Assembly (NCBI GenBank): GCA_023374025.1
Contig: SIJG01000018.1
Coordinates: forward strand, 775,947 to 839,946
Origin: Heterodera schachtii
Taxonomy: Eukaryota; Nematoda; Chromadorea; Rhabditida; Heteroderidae
DNA length: 64,000 bases
Direction: 5' to 3'
The notes below the pieces were generated by a model, which saw only the letters and a program-made list of their open reading frames with translations, was not told where the DNA came from and made no database searches. The position numbers and the translations under genes are program-made. Positions 24,170 to 36,225 of the stretch are shown piece by piece (the stretch's first letter is position 1; every line of letters begins with the position of its first letter).

Positions 24170-26113
24170 TCAAAATTTTGTTTCTCCGCTGCTTTTAGTG
24201 CTTTTGTCGGTCGGTGGAATTTCAGATTCTTCTAATTCTTCAAGTTCAAGCGACATTAGCAATTTTTCAACTGATGGTCCGAAGTTGAGCAGGTCAACCA
24301 TGGCCATGAAATGATCTGTAAACAATTTACTGTAAAAAATAACTTTATTAGCAGTTGTTTGGACTAATTTATAAAAATTCCTCAACCATTCCCAAAGAAT
24401 TTTAAATTTTGTTTCGTCCTTTTTCACCTGGAGGCGGTGTTCTGGAGACGAGATTGGTTCTTCGCCTTTCCGATTTCGTAGTGCCAAAGAAAGGCAAAGT
24501 GCTTTCGTACACCGCAAAAAAAAGGGGTGGCGGAGGTCGCAACTCCCCGAAACTTCCGATGCCGATTTTATTGAGAAAGGCGCTTGGCTCGAACTTTTTC
24601 GCCTCAGCCCTCCACACGTCCTTCGGCTCGGCACAGATCGGATGTCCGTCAACGTTAAGCAGTCTCTGCTCGTAAATCCAATCGCCAAAGATTGGACAGC
24701 CCAAATGGGAGAGAATTAGCCGGGGGAAGTGTCGGCTGACTGAAACGAGTCGGAATTTATGAACAAAAAAAAATATAAACAAATTCGAGCGAGAACGCCA
24801 CTTAATGTTTTGCCTCTATCCTTTTCTGAGAATAGCAATTTAAATTTCGATAAATACGCAGCCAAAAAACGATGCTATTTTGTTTTCAGAAATTACATTC
24901 CTACACCCTAAAAGAAGCACATTTTGAGAAATGGATGTCGAGGAGTGAAAGTCCGCACTGCGAGTCGAGCACGCGGTAGAAGAGTTCGCCCTGCACAGCA
25001 AATTTCCCGTACCTCGCCCGCCTTCTGATTTTTACCGAAGGCACGAAAATATACTGAAAGAAAAGGTGAAAGGCAATGCTAAAAATCCGGAAACAAAACA
25101 AACGGGTTTTATTGTTGTAATAATTGGTCGATAGACCCATTAGCCTTGTCATATTAACTCACTTCGTTGGCACGGCTCGTGTCTTGGAACGTGGCGTAGC
25201 CATCGACGGCACCTTCGTCTCTGGGAGGGCGCGAAATGCAAATTGCCCTGAAGAAAGGCCTCCGGTCACTTTTGTTTGAGTTCACCCGACAAACAATGCT
25301 CGGTGCATGTGCTGGGCTGTCCAATGCTCATTGCTGTGACTGATGGACTCTCCTTGGAAAAGGCTGAAAGGGTACAAAAGGACAATGGATGAGAGGACCA
25401 AATTGGAGGAAGAACCTGTGACCGATGTTTTTAAACGCCTTCTCAGAGCAGGGAAGCACCACGGGGCCGGACACCCAACTGAAAAAAGACGCATCGCAAA
25501 GAAAGGCTCAAAGGGACCGACCGTTTGAGACCGGTGCAAAAGTGTAACTTTGGCTCGTGGAATATTTCTTTTAAGTGCGGAATTGCATCCTCCAAAGTAA
25601 CCGAATCATCCTTCTGAAAGGCCTTTTTTGCAGAACCCCAGCGACCCTCCTCACTTTCACTCCGTTAAATAGGTCCATTCGATCTTTGAATTTGTATTGC
25701 GTTGTCGGAAAAATGCCAAATTCCTTTTGAACATAGCCCAAAGAGCCAACTGAAATGAGTAGTAACTAATCTGATGGAGTCCATCAAACAGCCTTTTGTT
25801 CAGCCTTTTCTAACCGCCGTAAGGTTTGTGCACCACGAGGACATCGCCGACAGAATGGTAGAGGACATTTTTGGCCAAATACTCGGCCAATTCCTTCGCC
25901 GTACGCGGTACAAAGGCAGCCAAAGCTTTTTCAAGGAGGGCCGAATGACGTGACGAAACATTGTGACGGGAACTAAAAACACATCTGTTGTACAAAATTA
26001 AATGGGATAACTCACCCAATGTCCCGTGCTCCCCGACCAAAGTTGGCCGAACTGAATGGTCTGAGCAAAACAGAGAACGAAGTTCGCAAAGCCAAGCAGC
26101 CGATGCACTCCAT
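24170..26113 (-). CDS. Mitochondrial RluA-type pseudouridine synthase-like protein (RPUSD3/4-like)
   Basis: Nine exons, 26113-26016, 25972-25815, 25749-25661, 25622-25522, 25478-25416, 25247-25163, 25053-24921, 24739-24428 and 24315-24170, give about 394 residues. The first 35 residues are rich in Arg, Ser, Leu and Phe with few acids, like a mitochondrial presequence. DVLVVHKPYG is the usual RluA opening; CPIFGDWIY is the late GD motif, and the last exon gives the terminal helix (DHFMAMVDLLNF). At the place where RluA enzymes have HRLDKxTSG with the catalytic Asp, this protein reads CTGLKRWVSGPVVL, with no Asp. Human RPUSD3 is also degenerate there. A role in mitochondrial rRNA/mRNA handling is likely, catalysis is doubtful. 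The ATG is 224 bp below the PLD stop. Confidence 0.82.
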
Positions 26114-26336
26114 TCGTGGTGGAAATATTCAAGCGAAAACAAATAGGGCCAGAAAAGGCACAGAATTTCCATTACCAAATAAAAGTAATATGGTACACCA
26201 AACTGATTTTTTATGTTACCAAATAATTAATTTCGTGCAAATATAAATTAAAAATTTATTGATAAATTTTAAAGAAATGTTAGAAAGACATAAGAGATCA
26301 ATATTAATAGCTAATAGTGTATTTTTGAGACAACTG

Positions 26337-28466
26337 TCAAACTGTAAAATTAAAAGCATATTGTGAGGTCCAATCACGTACAAAAACGGCATTAAGCTGA
26401 TCAACCACAGAACCGGAGGACACCTCCTTATGCATGACAATCCCAACACCAGCAGTTGTAGTGAAGTAATCTCCCGACCAATTCGAAGTCCCTTTATTTA
26501 AACAAAATATTTCAATTCATGAAAAAGACGACCCAAACGCACCAATCCAAGCGCAAGAATCGGTGACCATAAATTTATTGTGGTTTACCCTCGCAAATTC
26601 CAGAACAGCCTGCTGAGGACTAACCGGAACCCGGAAGTATTTCTGGAAGAAATCGGATAAACCAACGCAAATAAACGAACTCACAATGGAAATGCTGCCC
26701 CTCCTCCCCGAATTTGTTAGTGGAAGTGCGGCGTTAATTTCGAGCAGAGAGCGGAGGAAATAAACAGCCTTTTTGTGTGAATGAGGCCAAAGGCTCACCA
26801 AAAGTTCAACTTTTACTCCTAAAAGCGAAAATAGTTGTTGATAACCAATTGTTATTGCAAAACCAACAAATACCCCGGTAAGCAGCAGCTTTTAAAGCAT
26901 CATCAATCGGTGGCCAAAAGCTGTATTTTCAAAGTTGGGAAAATAATACAGAAGAAAGAACATACACATTGTCATTTTTTGGCGAGTAAATTGTTGCCGG
27001 AATATAATCCATCACAGAAACGCGAATAAATTCGTTGGCTTTGCTCATACAAAAAGTTATGGCGGAAAGGTCGTGCTCTCTGCCCTAGAGACAAATGAAA
27101 GGAAAATTATCAAATAATTATGGACACCTTTGGGTTGAATTGTTCGGGTGAATGCTTAAAGAAAAGGACAGAAAAATTAAGGCTTGAAACAATTTTCATA
27201 CCGAAACAAAAGTGTGAGAAGGTTCAACCCCAAAATGAATTTCCAATGGGTGTTGGGCATTAAATTTTGAACGCAAATAAACAGGCCAAGCAGCGGGCAC
27301 TCGATTGTGATTCTGTCCAACCCTCCAATAAATGGTGAAGATTTTGCTGAGTTCCCAGGCCAAACAGGAACAGTTGACAAGCATAAGACCCATTTCCTTT
27401 ACCTTTAAAGGCAAAAAGAAAAATGAAAGTGCCAAAAGAAAGCACCTCAGTCAACGATTGCCAGTCCATGTTAGCAGAACCCAAGTAAAAGTGTTGATTG
27501 TCGACAATCCAAAGTTTGGTGTGGAGGACACCAGCTCCAAAAATTTCAGTAAAATTTAGCGTTGAAACGGAGACAATGCCTTGAAAAAACGAGGGGAAAA
27601 ATTGGGATAAATAAAGAAACCTTTCTTTTCCAGAAATTTCAAATCATTTAAAGGTCCGAAGACCGATTCTGAATTCTGCGCAATTCGAATCTGAAAAAAT
27701 ACTAAAGAAGCAAAAGAATTCGACCCCAACCTTCACATCTCGTCGTGCAGTCTCTACGATTTCCCCAAATATTTCTTTCCCCTAAATAGTAAAACAATTT
27801 TGTTTTCAAACTCAGAAAATTTCGATTTGAAACAATACCTGCCAGGAAGTTTCGTAATGCGTTGTGTCCCGCAAATTCCAATACAATGCCGTAATGTCCA
27901 CCGTTTTTTGCGCAAGTCGTAGTAATTCCATCCACGCGTGAAAAGTACTCAAATGCCTCGGCGACGAGTCAGAAAAATTCATTCCCGTCGGTATTGACTC
28001 GACAAATCGCAAACGGAAAAGGTATAACAGTCGACCGTTTGTGCATTTTTTCAATTTGCCTGCATTCGTCGGTGCATTTGCCTGTCCGTTCGTATTTTTT
28101 TGCGCTGCCCACGGCAAAATCGCCCATTTCCTCGTTAAGCATCGGAACAAAGAAAGCCATCAACAAAAGCAACGCGAGAATTGTGACGGGAAGGCATGCC
28201 GGTTTTACGATCGAATTTTTGCAACATTCGTTCGATTCATCTTTATCTGAAATGCAGAGGGAACTCAAATGCAGCCTTTGTTACGGATTACCTCCCCTGC
28301 GATAAACTTGGGTGTCGAACAAATCCATCTCAAAATTTGTCCTAAAGTGATTTAAACACATTGCCAAACAGATCAGAACTCACATATCTGCACGTCCATC
28401 TTTCGTCTGAATTTAAAGAATTTGTATGTAAAAGCTTTTTAAATTAACCTCTCCGATTGGTATCAT
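26337..28466 (-). CDS. Phospholipase D3/D4-like type II membrane protein
   Basis: Fourteen exons from 28466 to 26337; the last is 26491-26337. The N-terminus is a short cytosolic tail, then one membrane helix ([17 protein letters not shown]), then a lumenal part with CTDEC and [11 protein letters not shown] as in PLD3/4. Both HKD motifs are intact: HTKLWIVD with LGSANMDW, and HNKFMVTD followed by [12 protein letters not shown]3/4 are lysosomal 5' exonucleases/phosphodiesterases rather than true phospholipases, so nucleic-acid or lipid cleavage in endolysosomes is likely. Exon 28246-27839 contains one extra base: the membrane part and the ESIPTG part are in different frames, with an A6 run (28046-28051) between. 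The small first two exons (28466-28449 and 28406-28384) are less certain. A start in exon 3 is possible. Confidence 0.88.
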
Positions 28467-28938
28467 ATTTTGCTGACACGATTCTCAAAATTGCTGAAAC
28501 AAAGTCCTAACCATTTTCTTTATAAAAAGCTGGATCTTTAAAAAAAAAAAATTGGACAACAGTACCGGTGAACTCTACAAAATCCAAGTATTTGGTTTTT
28601 GCATTTATTCAATCAAATAAACGTGATAATCAAATCGTGCCAAAAAGGAATAATTGAAGTAAATGTAGCAGGGAAATTGGGTAAACAAAATACATCGAAA
28701 AACTCCAATGGCGTTTTTTTGTGTACCGATCGACAAGAGCATTAACGCCATTGAAGCAGAATGAATTACAATGGTTCGAGAAAAGGTATTTTTGGTCAAT
28801 TCTCATTGAAATATCGACCGACCAACAAAAAGCAAATAAATATTGGTTGGCTAAATAAAATCAGTGGTGGTAATTCCCTCAGATGAGGAAAGACGCATTT
28901 TCAAAGCAATTCCCATTTCACGCGTCTTCTTCCGCAGC
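28467..28938. other. Intergenic between PLD-like and AT-hook genes
   Basis: AT-rich with no coding signal. It holds the PLD promoter side and the AT-hook 3' UTR. Confidence 0.5.
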
Positions 28939-31064
28939 TTATGCCTCCACGTTAATCGTTTGTTGGTTGCCGCCCGCCTCTTCTTTGACTTTCGCCTCAT
29001 CCGTTTCACTTTTCGCGGTGTTTCCACTGTCAACCGGAGACTGTTGGCCCTGACGACGCCCGGGCGGCCTCCCACGTTTCTTAGCAGGCACCTTTGCTTG
29101 AACCGAAGTCTTCGCTTTGTTTGGAGAAGGCTTTGTCTCTTCGAATTCGTCTAATTTAACCAAAAATAAAATAAGTTAAACAAAAATTACCATCCGTCGT
29201 CCGTTCTTTTTCGGAAACTCTGTCGTCGTAAACAACTTCAGCGTCTTCGTCCTCGGATTCCTTTTCATTGTTTCTTCCCCTTTTTGGGCGTCCCACATTC
29301 TTTGCTTTGGCCATTGTTTTGCTTTTGCTTCCCACCGGACGACCTCGTTTGCCTGGCGAAGCTGTGCCAACTCGTTTCTTCTTCTTCTTCGTTGTCCCAT
29401 AATCCAAATCGTCGTCTTCGTCCTCTTCACGAACTTCGTCTTCACTTGTCCCAGCTGTCTTTCGTTTTAGTCCCTTTTCTTGGGCTGGCTTAGGCCCTCG
29501 AACGCCTTTTTGACGCTTAGCGGTCCCGGAAGGTTCTTCATCATCGACCTCCGCAAGCACTGTCACTAAACCATTAAAAAGGACATGCATTTCTTATAAC
29601 TTATTACCAGCATCGGGATTCGCGTAGTCAATTCGAGTCCTGGTCGATCGTCTTGGACGTTGTGAAGTGGTATCATCCTGAAATGAAATGAAAATAAAAC
29701 AGAGTAATTTTTTGTATACCAATAAAAAAGGAAATTCACAAAATACCGTAGGCGATTGGACGCGATTATCGTTGAGTGCTGCTGTTTTCTCCGCTGCCGG
29801 ACGACGTCCACGGCCTCTGCCACGCACTTTTTGAGGCGATGCTGACGACTGCTGCTGCTCTTTATGCCCATCAACCTCGGGAGAAGGGGATGGAGGAGCA
29901 TTGGCATTCTGCACCATCCATTTTGGAAGACCACCTTGAGCCGGAGAAGTCTGAATTGAAGCAAATAAAACAAAAGCAAATCGGGAAACAACAACGGTAC
30001 TCATGCAGTTTACAGGCTACTTTTAACATACATTTTCAAATGCCTATAAATGTATTTTATAAATTAATGAAAATAAGTTTTAAGGGGTTTTTGGGGTCGC
30101 TGATCACGAATCCGGGCTCAGACCAGCGCTACCATTCACTACATGAGCTGTACTTGGACAAAGAATTGATAGGCTTCCTGTACCAATAATATCATCCATA
30201 CAAATTTTCTATTTTTATTTTTGTTCGAGTCCGGGTCAGGGGTTCGAGATTGGCAAAAATGGGCGGTGTATTCGTGATCAGCGACCCCAAAAACTCCTTA
30301 AAACTTATTTTCATTAATTTATAAAATACATTTATAGGCATCTGAAATGTATGTTAAAAGTAGCCTGTAAACTGCATAAGTACCAACAACTCTTACTTTT
30401 TCATTCTTTTGGTCGCTTCCAAGAGAATTCTGTGACGATGGCTGATCTTTCTCCGCAGTTTCACTTTCTTTTTTTCCATTTTCACTATCGGCTTCCTTTG
30501 GTGTGTCGACAACATCAACAACAACGGCTTCAGTTGGAACTTCTTCCGAGTTGTCTCCCTGTGGCGTCTCTTTCACTTCATCAGGAGGAGCCTTAAAAGA
30601 CGAAAATTAAGTTTCTAAAAAATTACCACACCTTTGGTTCTTGTTGGGTTTTGTTTACATCAAGAACCTTAAATGCAAATAAGTTTAAATAAGGTTGCTT
30701 GATTTTGAAACGAATTAAGAAAAAAGTCGAGCAGACTAATTAAAGAGGCAGTTTTTAGGTAAGTGACACACATTTTGTTGCTCTGCTTTCTCGTCAGTTT
30801 TGTCTAATTGTTCCTCGGTTGATTTTTGGCCAACTGCAGCATCACCAGTCTCGTTCTTTTCTGCGTGAATCTTAGGTTCATTGTCAGTAGTTATTGCGCC
30901 ATTTGTTTCAGTTTCTAAAAACGAAAGAAAATTGATAACGAAGTAATAAAACCTTTAACGCTTTCAATCCCTTTGTCCTTAATGGAAGTGTCCTCAGCCC
31001 GCAATTCATTCTTGCTAGTTTCATCCATTGACTTATCTTCCGGTTTCACTTCTGACGATGACAT
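28939..31064 (-). CDS. Acidic multi-AT-hook chromatin protein
   Basis: Starts at 31064 and ends TAA at 28939, in about eight exons. The first ~200 residues are highly acidic (Glu, Asp, Ser, Thr, low complexity). The C-terminal half carries several AT-hook-like cores: RGRGRRP, KRGRPVGSK, VGRPKRGRN and KKRGRPPGRR. These bind the minor groove of AT-rich DNA. Between them lie acidic patches (EEDEDDDLDYG) and basic runs (KKKKKR). Such proteins (HMGA-like and others) are nuclear architectural factors. I cannot assign an orthologue. The intron between the acidic part and the TSPAQGGLPKW exon contains a 389-bp MITE at 29996-30384. Confidence 0.75.
29996..30384. mobile_element. MITE with ~110-bp terminal inverted repeats
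   Basis: The left arm begins GGTACTCATGCAGTTTACAGG and runs to about 30106; the right arm is its near-perfect reverse complement to 30384. The direct repeat AACAAC flanks it at 29990-29995 and 30385-30390, probably the target duplication. The inner part includes facing TGATCACGAAT motifs. There is no coding capacity. It sits inside an intron of the AT-hook gene. Confidence 0.88.
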
Positions 31065-32044
31065 CGCTTTAAAATAAACTTTTCTTAAATTAATTTATAA
31101 AACATTTAAATACACACACAAATAAAAACAACTTTATTAGGATTTCCTAACTATAGAAAAAGCTATGTACCAAGGTTGAACCCATTAAACTTGTTAGACA
31201 TGGATTTTTAAGATTTGTCCTACTTTTTCCTGACCTTCTAAGGGCTTGAAAAGTATTGAAAAATCTATTTTTAAATGTTTGGAAATTTAAAAAAAAAATT
31301 TTTTTAAGATTAAATAAGAGCAGAAAAAAAATCGCTCAAAATTTTAAAATTTCATTGGGTCTAATTTGTAGGGCTGTCAATTTTATGTAAACACATATTT
31401 TTTCCTGGATTCTCCATGCTCTAATTAGTAGGAAAAACACTTTCTTTTTTGTGTTTGCGAGCAAAAGTTGGGACTTTTATTTACATATTTCGGGCTTTTA
31501 TACATATTTTACATATTTTGAAGTTTTATACATATTTGGTACATATTTTGGACTTTTTCGGATTTTTTCATACATTTTTTACATATTTTTAGGACTTTTT
31601 ACAGAAATTTTCGGAAATTCTCAAAAAAAAAAAAAAAAAAAACATATTTATATTTTTATTACATATTTTGAGAATTTTTGAAAATTTATAAAATTTCTTG
31701 TGAAAAATAAAAATTATTTTTATTTACATACCTAGTACATATTTTGGGTTTTTCTTACATATTTCGGGATTTTTTTTTACATATTTATGTACATATTATG
31801 ACCACTTTTTGTACATATTTTTGACAGCCCTACTAATTTGTAAGCGGAATCTATCGGCACTTTTTTTAAATTTTTGATTAAGTCCACATATTTTTATTTT
31901 TTGGGAAAAATCTTTTTTAAAAATAAATTAATTTTTTCATATGTATATATTTCCTCATTTTTCGTCCCCAGAAGTTTTATTTCCAAAATTAACTTAATTA
32001 ATTTTTGTTTAGTTAATAATTCGAATTAACTAACCTAAAAGGAC
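31065..32044. other. Divergent intergenic region between AT-hook and iRhom genes
   Basis: The two genes face away from each other, so this is a shared upstream region. It holds hAT MITE copy 1 (31369-31832). The rest is AT-rich with no gene. Confidence 0.6.
31369..31832. mobile_element. hAT-type MITE, copy 1
   Basis: 464 bp. Ends TAGGGCTGTCAA and TTGACAGCCCTA form a perfect 12-bp inverted repeat. An exact 8-bp duplication, CTAATTTG, flanks it (31361-31368 and 31833-31840). The inside is AT-rich with many TACATATTT units. The 8-bp duplication and TAGGG ends fit the hAT superfamily. No transposase is encoded. Confidence 0.92.
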
Positions 32045-35000
32045 ATGGATGATGAGAAATGGTCACAAAGAAGATTTAGGCATTTGAATAAACAGTATGG
32101 AATAAAGGCGGAACTACTGGTTTCGGACAAAGTTCGAAGTTGTTCGAGATTAACTGGTAATTGTAGAAGGCAATTTTAAACTTCCTACTTTTTAGAAACG
32201 TTTTGTTACGTCGATGGCGATTCCTCAGTGCCAACTTCATCATCAAGAAATGCAGTCATTGTAAGGCATTTCTTGGGCTGAAATTTTTAGCTTTCTGTTA
32301 AGCGTGCACTTTCTTTGAATAGACAACCGCGAGGAAGCGGCATTATTGAGCAAAAGGAAAGTGTGTTTCAAATGGCATTGTCTGGGATTAGTTCAGTACT
32401 ACACGGGTATTTGAATTGTTTTCTATTTTGTTATTGACATTTCAATTATTTTAGTCGTCAATTAACGAGAAGTGCTAGTCGAAGAAGACACAATCAAGTG
32501 CCGACTTATTTGTCTGTCCGGAAAAGGGATAAGAATTTTGTATGCAGCAGCAGTTTCCCATCAAATCGGCAAATCCAACGTTATTTCCGTGAAGATACAA
32601 CTTTTTTCGGTGCTACGCCAATTGAAATCCCTTTCTCACTGCCATTACACAGTCAGAGCCAAACTCCCGCTGAACAGCCAAAATTTTACACACCCAGCCA
32701 CGATAATGTAATTTTTCATAAAACTTAAATTCTCAATTTTTCTCTGGGGAGCCTATCGTTATCGCCGTATTCCAAACCCAAGCTCAGCGACCCGAAAACC
32801 CCCAGAAACATGTTTTCATAGGGGCAGGCCTACTTCTCCCCGCATTTTATTAAAAAAAAAAATTGTGGGGTGGGGGTGGTACACAAACGACTATTGCAGA
32901 ATTTTTACTTTTTAGGAGCAAGCTCATGAAGAAGAATTAGATGATGTAACTGCACATGACGTACTTTTCTTCGAGGAGTCCCCGGGAAGATCACCTGCCA
33001 TTTTGGCGACTGAAACTAACAACAGACAAATTGGACGACAAGTTGCAATCGAACCGGTTCGTTTCGTTTTTTTTTTATTCCTACTCTCTTTTAAGTTGAA
33101 AACGGTTTCAAAGCTGCAAAGGGTTCTAAGATTGATGGGATTTGGCGACAAAGAAGTTGGGAGTGGAATCCGTTCACGTGTGAAGGTACTTTCTCGAGTT
33201 TATGTTTCTCATCTCTTTCCAGTTCAATTTTTCAGTCAAACAAAAAGCTAAAAGGGTGCGTCGCCTGCCAATATTTGGCAATTTCCGACCCAACGTCGAA
33301 GTCGCGCGTCGGCTGAAAGACACGTCGAGCGATTACCGGTCCTTACCTCTTGGCATCTTTCATATCGCTGTTTTGCAGACCTTACTTCACTTATTGGATC
33401 TCAACTGTACATTTACTCATCACTTTTTTTATGCTCATTTTCCATGGCATTGGCACTGACTATTCAAATGGGCTCAATGTTATTGAGAGAAGCGGAGACG
33501 TTATGGGCTCTTCGCTCTCCCCGTTACATATTGTCGTATGGGAACAAAACAATATTTGGATGGGTCCAAGATTTGTGAGTCAAATTTACATGGTTTGGTT
33601 TTACAATTGCTATTTTTCATTAATATAAAGGCCGATCTCGTCCATACCGGTGCCAAATTTACTCCGTGCATGAGAAGGGACGATAAAATTTACGAACAAA
33701 TTACTGAAGAACGAAAGACTGAAGCCGAAAGCACCGGTGAGTAATATTTCCTTCAATTCGATATACTTCACTTTGAAATTGATCATTTCGAGGTGCGTCC
33801 TTTTGATACTCGGTGAAAGTGTTTCGTTTCGAGAGTCATATGTTAAACAGCAATTTATTAGGTTATAGGCCACAAAGCATAAAGAAAATTTTTCTTTTTT
33901 TTTCATCGGACCACAATATTCTTGGGTTAATTTGGTATTTATAACGGGTGCACCCCAAAATCACGCCGCCGAAATAACGCCGCCGAAATCACGTCGCTAG
34001 AAATTTTTAAAAAAATTTTCAAACCTAGAATTTTTTTATGGAAAATTTTCGAGAAAAACTTAATAATTTATCATAAAATTCCAAAAAAAGATCCGCTGAA
34101 AATTTCTTAATTTTTTTTTCATACAAATTTTCTTATAAAAAACTTTTTCTAAGATTTTTTTCGCGAAAAAAATCTGGGTTTGAAAATTTTAAAAAAAATT
34201 TAGCGCCGTGATTTTGTCTCGGCGTGCATTCGGCGGCGGGATTTTGTCCTGTTCCCATTTATAACTACTTCTCCAATATATTAATCACATTACGATCTAA
34301 ACAAAAAAAAACAACAAGAAATTGAAGATGGTAAATCAAATTGACTTCTCGAAACGACACATTTTCATTGACAATGAGACTCGAAACGGCACAGCTTGAA
34401 ACGACATTTAGCCTCTTCAATTCTTTATTGAAATTATCGTTAAGGCTGTTGTGTTGGGCTCAGTGGGTGTTTCCAGACATCAGAGTGTTCGGTACGTAAA
34501 ATTGCTAATTGATTGTCTCGATTTTTGTCCAGAAACAATTTGCGACTCTCTTGAAATGGACTAACGGCACTTTTCCCGAAATGAATTACTCTCGTGTTGT
34601 TTGTGGCCAGGATCCCCGATACTGTGCTCGCCCGCGTTCAGTACATCCTTATGTGTGGGGACTGAACATTTCGAATTGGCCGGTAAAAAATCTTAACCAA
34701 TCAATTGAAGATGAAATTGATTCAACAAAAGATTTGCGAAAAGCATTCTCCATCGATACCCAAATCCGAAAAGCATATGCACTGTACGGTCACAGGACGG
34801 CCTTGCTGCATTCAAATGCACGGGCAATGTCGGATAACGTCCAGGGAGTACTGCGACTTTGTCCGTGGGCATTTCCACCCGAATGCGACCCTTTGTTCTC
34901 AGGTTTTGTATTGTTTGTTAATTATTTATTTGCAAACTTCAGATTTCCTGTCTGAATGAGGTTTGCGGAATGACTCCATTTCTGAGGCGTGACATTCCCG

Positions 35001-35878
35001 ACCAACTCTACCGTCTTTTCACCCCACTCTTTATTCATGCTGGGTTGGTGCTGTCCACGCTTGTTGAGACTATAGTTTGACAGTTATTTCAGGATAATCC
35101 GTTGCGTTATTTCGCTCACACTTTACCTGACCATAATGTGCCGATTCGAAATTATGGTCAGTTTAATTGTATATTCTCTTCGCTTTCACCAATTCTTTGT
35201 GTCTTTTTAGATTGGTTGGCTTCGTCTCTCCTCTATTTATTTTGTTTCTGGCATTGGTGGATATTTGGCAAGCGCTGTTTTTGTGCCGTATATGGTCGAC
35301 CTACGTCTCTTTTTTGTATTCCTTTAATTTCTTTAGCCCGAAGTTGGACCTGTTGGCTCTGAAGGAGGAATCCTTGGCGCATTAATTGTCAATGTTTTGT
35401 ACAATTGGGATTATTTGGATAATCCTTTACGTGCTCTGATGTTCCATCTTTTAATTGCTGTTATTCTTTTATTGACTGGATTTTTACCATACATTGGTAA
35501 TTTTTTAGTTCATTTATAATATATTAATGGAATATGTTTGCTTTTAGATAATTGGGCTCAATTATTCGGATTTATTTTTGGCTCACTGATGGCTTTAGGT
35601 TATCGTTTTTTACAAACCTTCAACCCATTTTGAATTCTCTTATCGGTTCCTTTTCAGTTGTAATACCGTACTTTTCTTTCGGTTCCAAAGGAGGGGACAA
35701 GCGTTTGCTGGTCATTACCGTCGCTTCCACAATTATGGCTCTTCTTTTGGCCTTTCTGCTCGTCCTTTTCTTCTTCTTTCCTCTTAACTATGAACTTCTT
35801 GGACTTCTTAACTGTCCTTTCTCGGCAAAGATTTGTGATCATCATGGATTAATTCTTCGCAATTGGCTGCCAATTTAA
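32045..35878 (+). CDS. Inactive rhomboid protein (iRhom / RHBDF)
   Basis: About 17 exons, from ATG 32045 to TAA 35878. Order: cytosolic N-terminal region with basic Ser-rich stretches; a first membrane helix after RPYFTYW; a long Cys-rich lumenal iRhom homology domain ([54 protein letters not shown]); then the rhomboid core with [38 protein letters not shown] and [10 protein letters not shown]. Active rhomboids have GxSG at the last place; here it is GPVGS, the iRhom hallmark, so it should be proteolytically dead. iRhoms control traffic of ADAM17 and of EGF-family ligands from the ER. The intron between the GAKFTPC and CCVGL exons holds a MITE (33946-34256). Confidence 0.92.
33946..34256. mobile_element. 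MITE with 9-bp direct repeat, in iRhom intron
   Basis: 311 bp bounded by direct repeats ATTTATAAC (33937-33945 and 34257-34265). Both ends carry related inverted GC-rich blocks (CACGCCGCCGAAAT against CGGCGGCGGGATTTT) around AT-rich filler. A 9-bp duplication would suit a Mutator-like origin. The terminal repeat is imperfect. Confidence 0.65.
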
Positions 35879-36225
35879 ACTTTGGCAATGGGTTAAGATT
35901 GTTTTTATTCTGCTTTACACATGTAACATTGATTGGTACAGTTTATCATGCCTCATGTTTGTTTTGTTTACAATCTCTTGCATAAAAAAATAATACCATA
36001 CGATTTAATAGCAACACCTTGCAAATCCTCGTCAAAACCTTAAACTAGTGCAATAAAAAAATAGTTTGATAACGTGAAAAACTACTTACAAAAAATACTT
36101 ATTGTTAGAAAATATTTTTTATTTAAAAAAATTGAAAGATGTCAAATTTTTACTATTTTTTATTCCTTGCTGGTGGTAGTAAAGCAAACAAAAACAATTT
36201 TTTAAACAAAAAATTTTCACGGAGA
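35879..36225. other. Convergent 3' region between iRhom and SAE1 genes
   Basis: AT-rich. It holds the 3' UTRs of both genes; AATAAA occurs near 36051 on the + strand. No gene seen. Confidence 0.5.

Noticed and set aside
31451..31681. 76-residue open frame rich in Tyr and Phe
   Set aside because: It lies inside hAT MITE copy 1 and translates its TACATATTT units.
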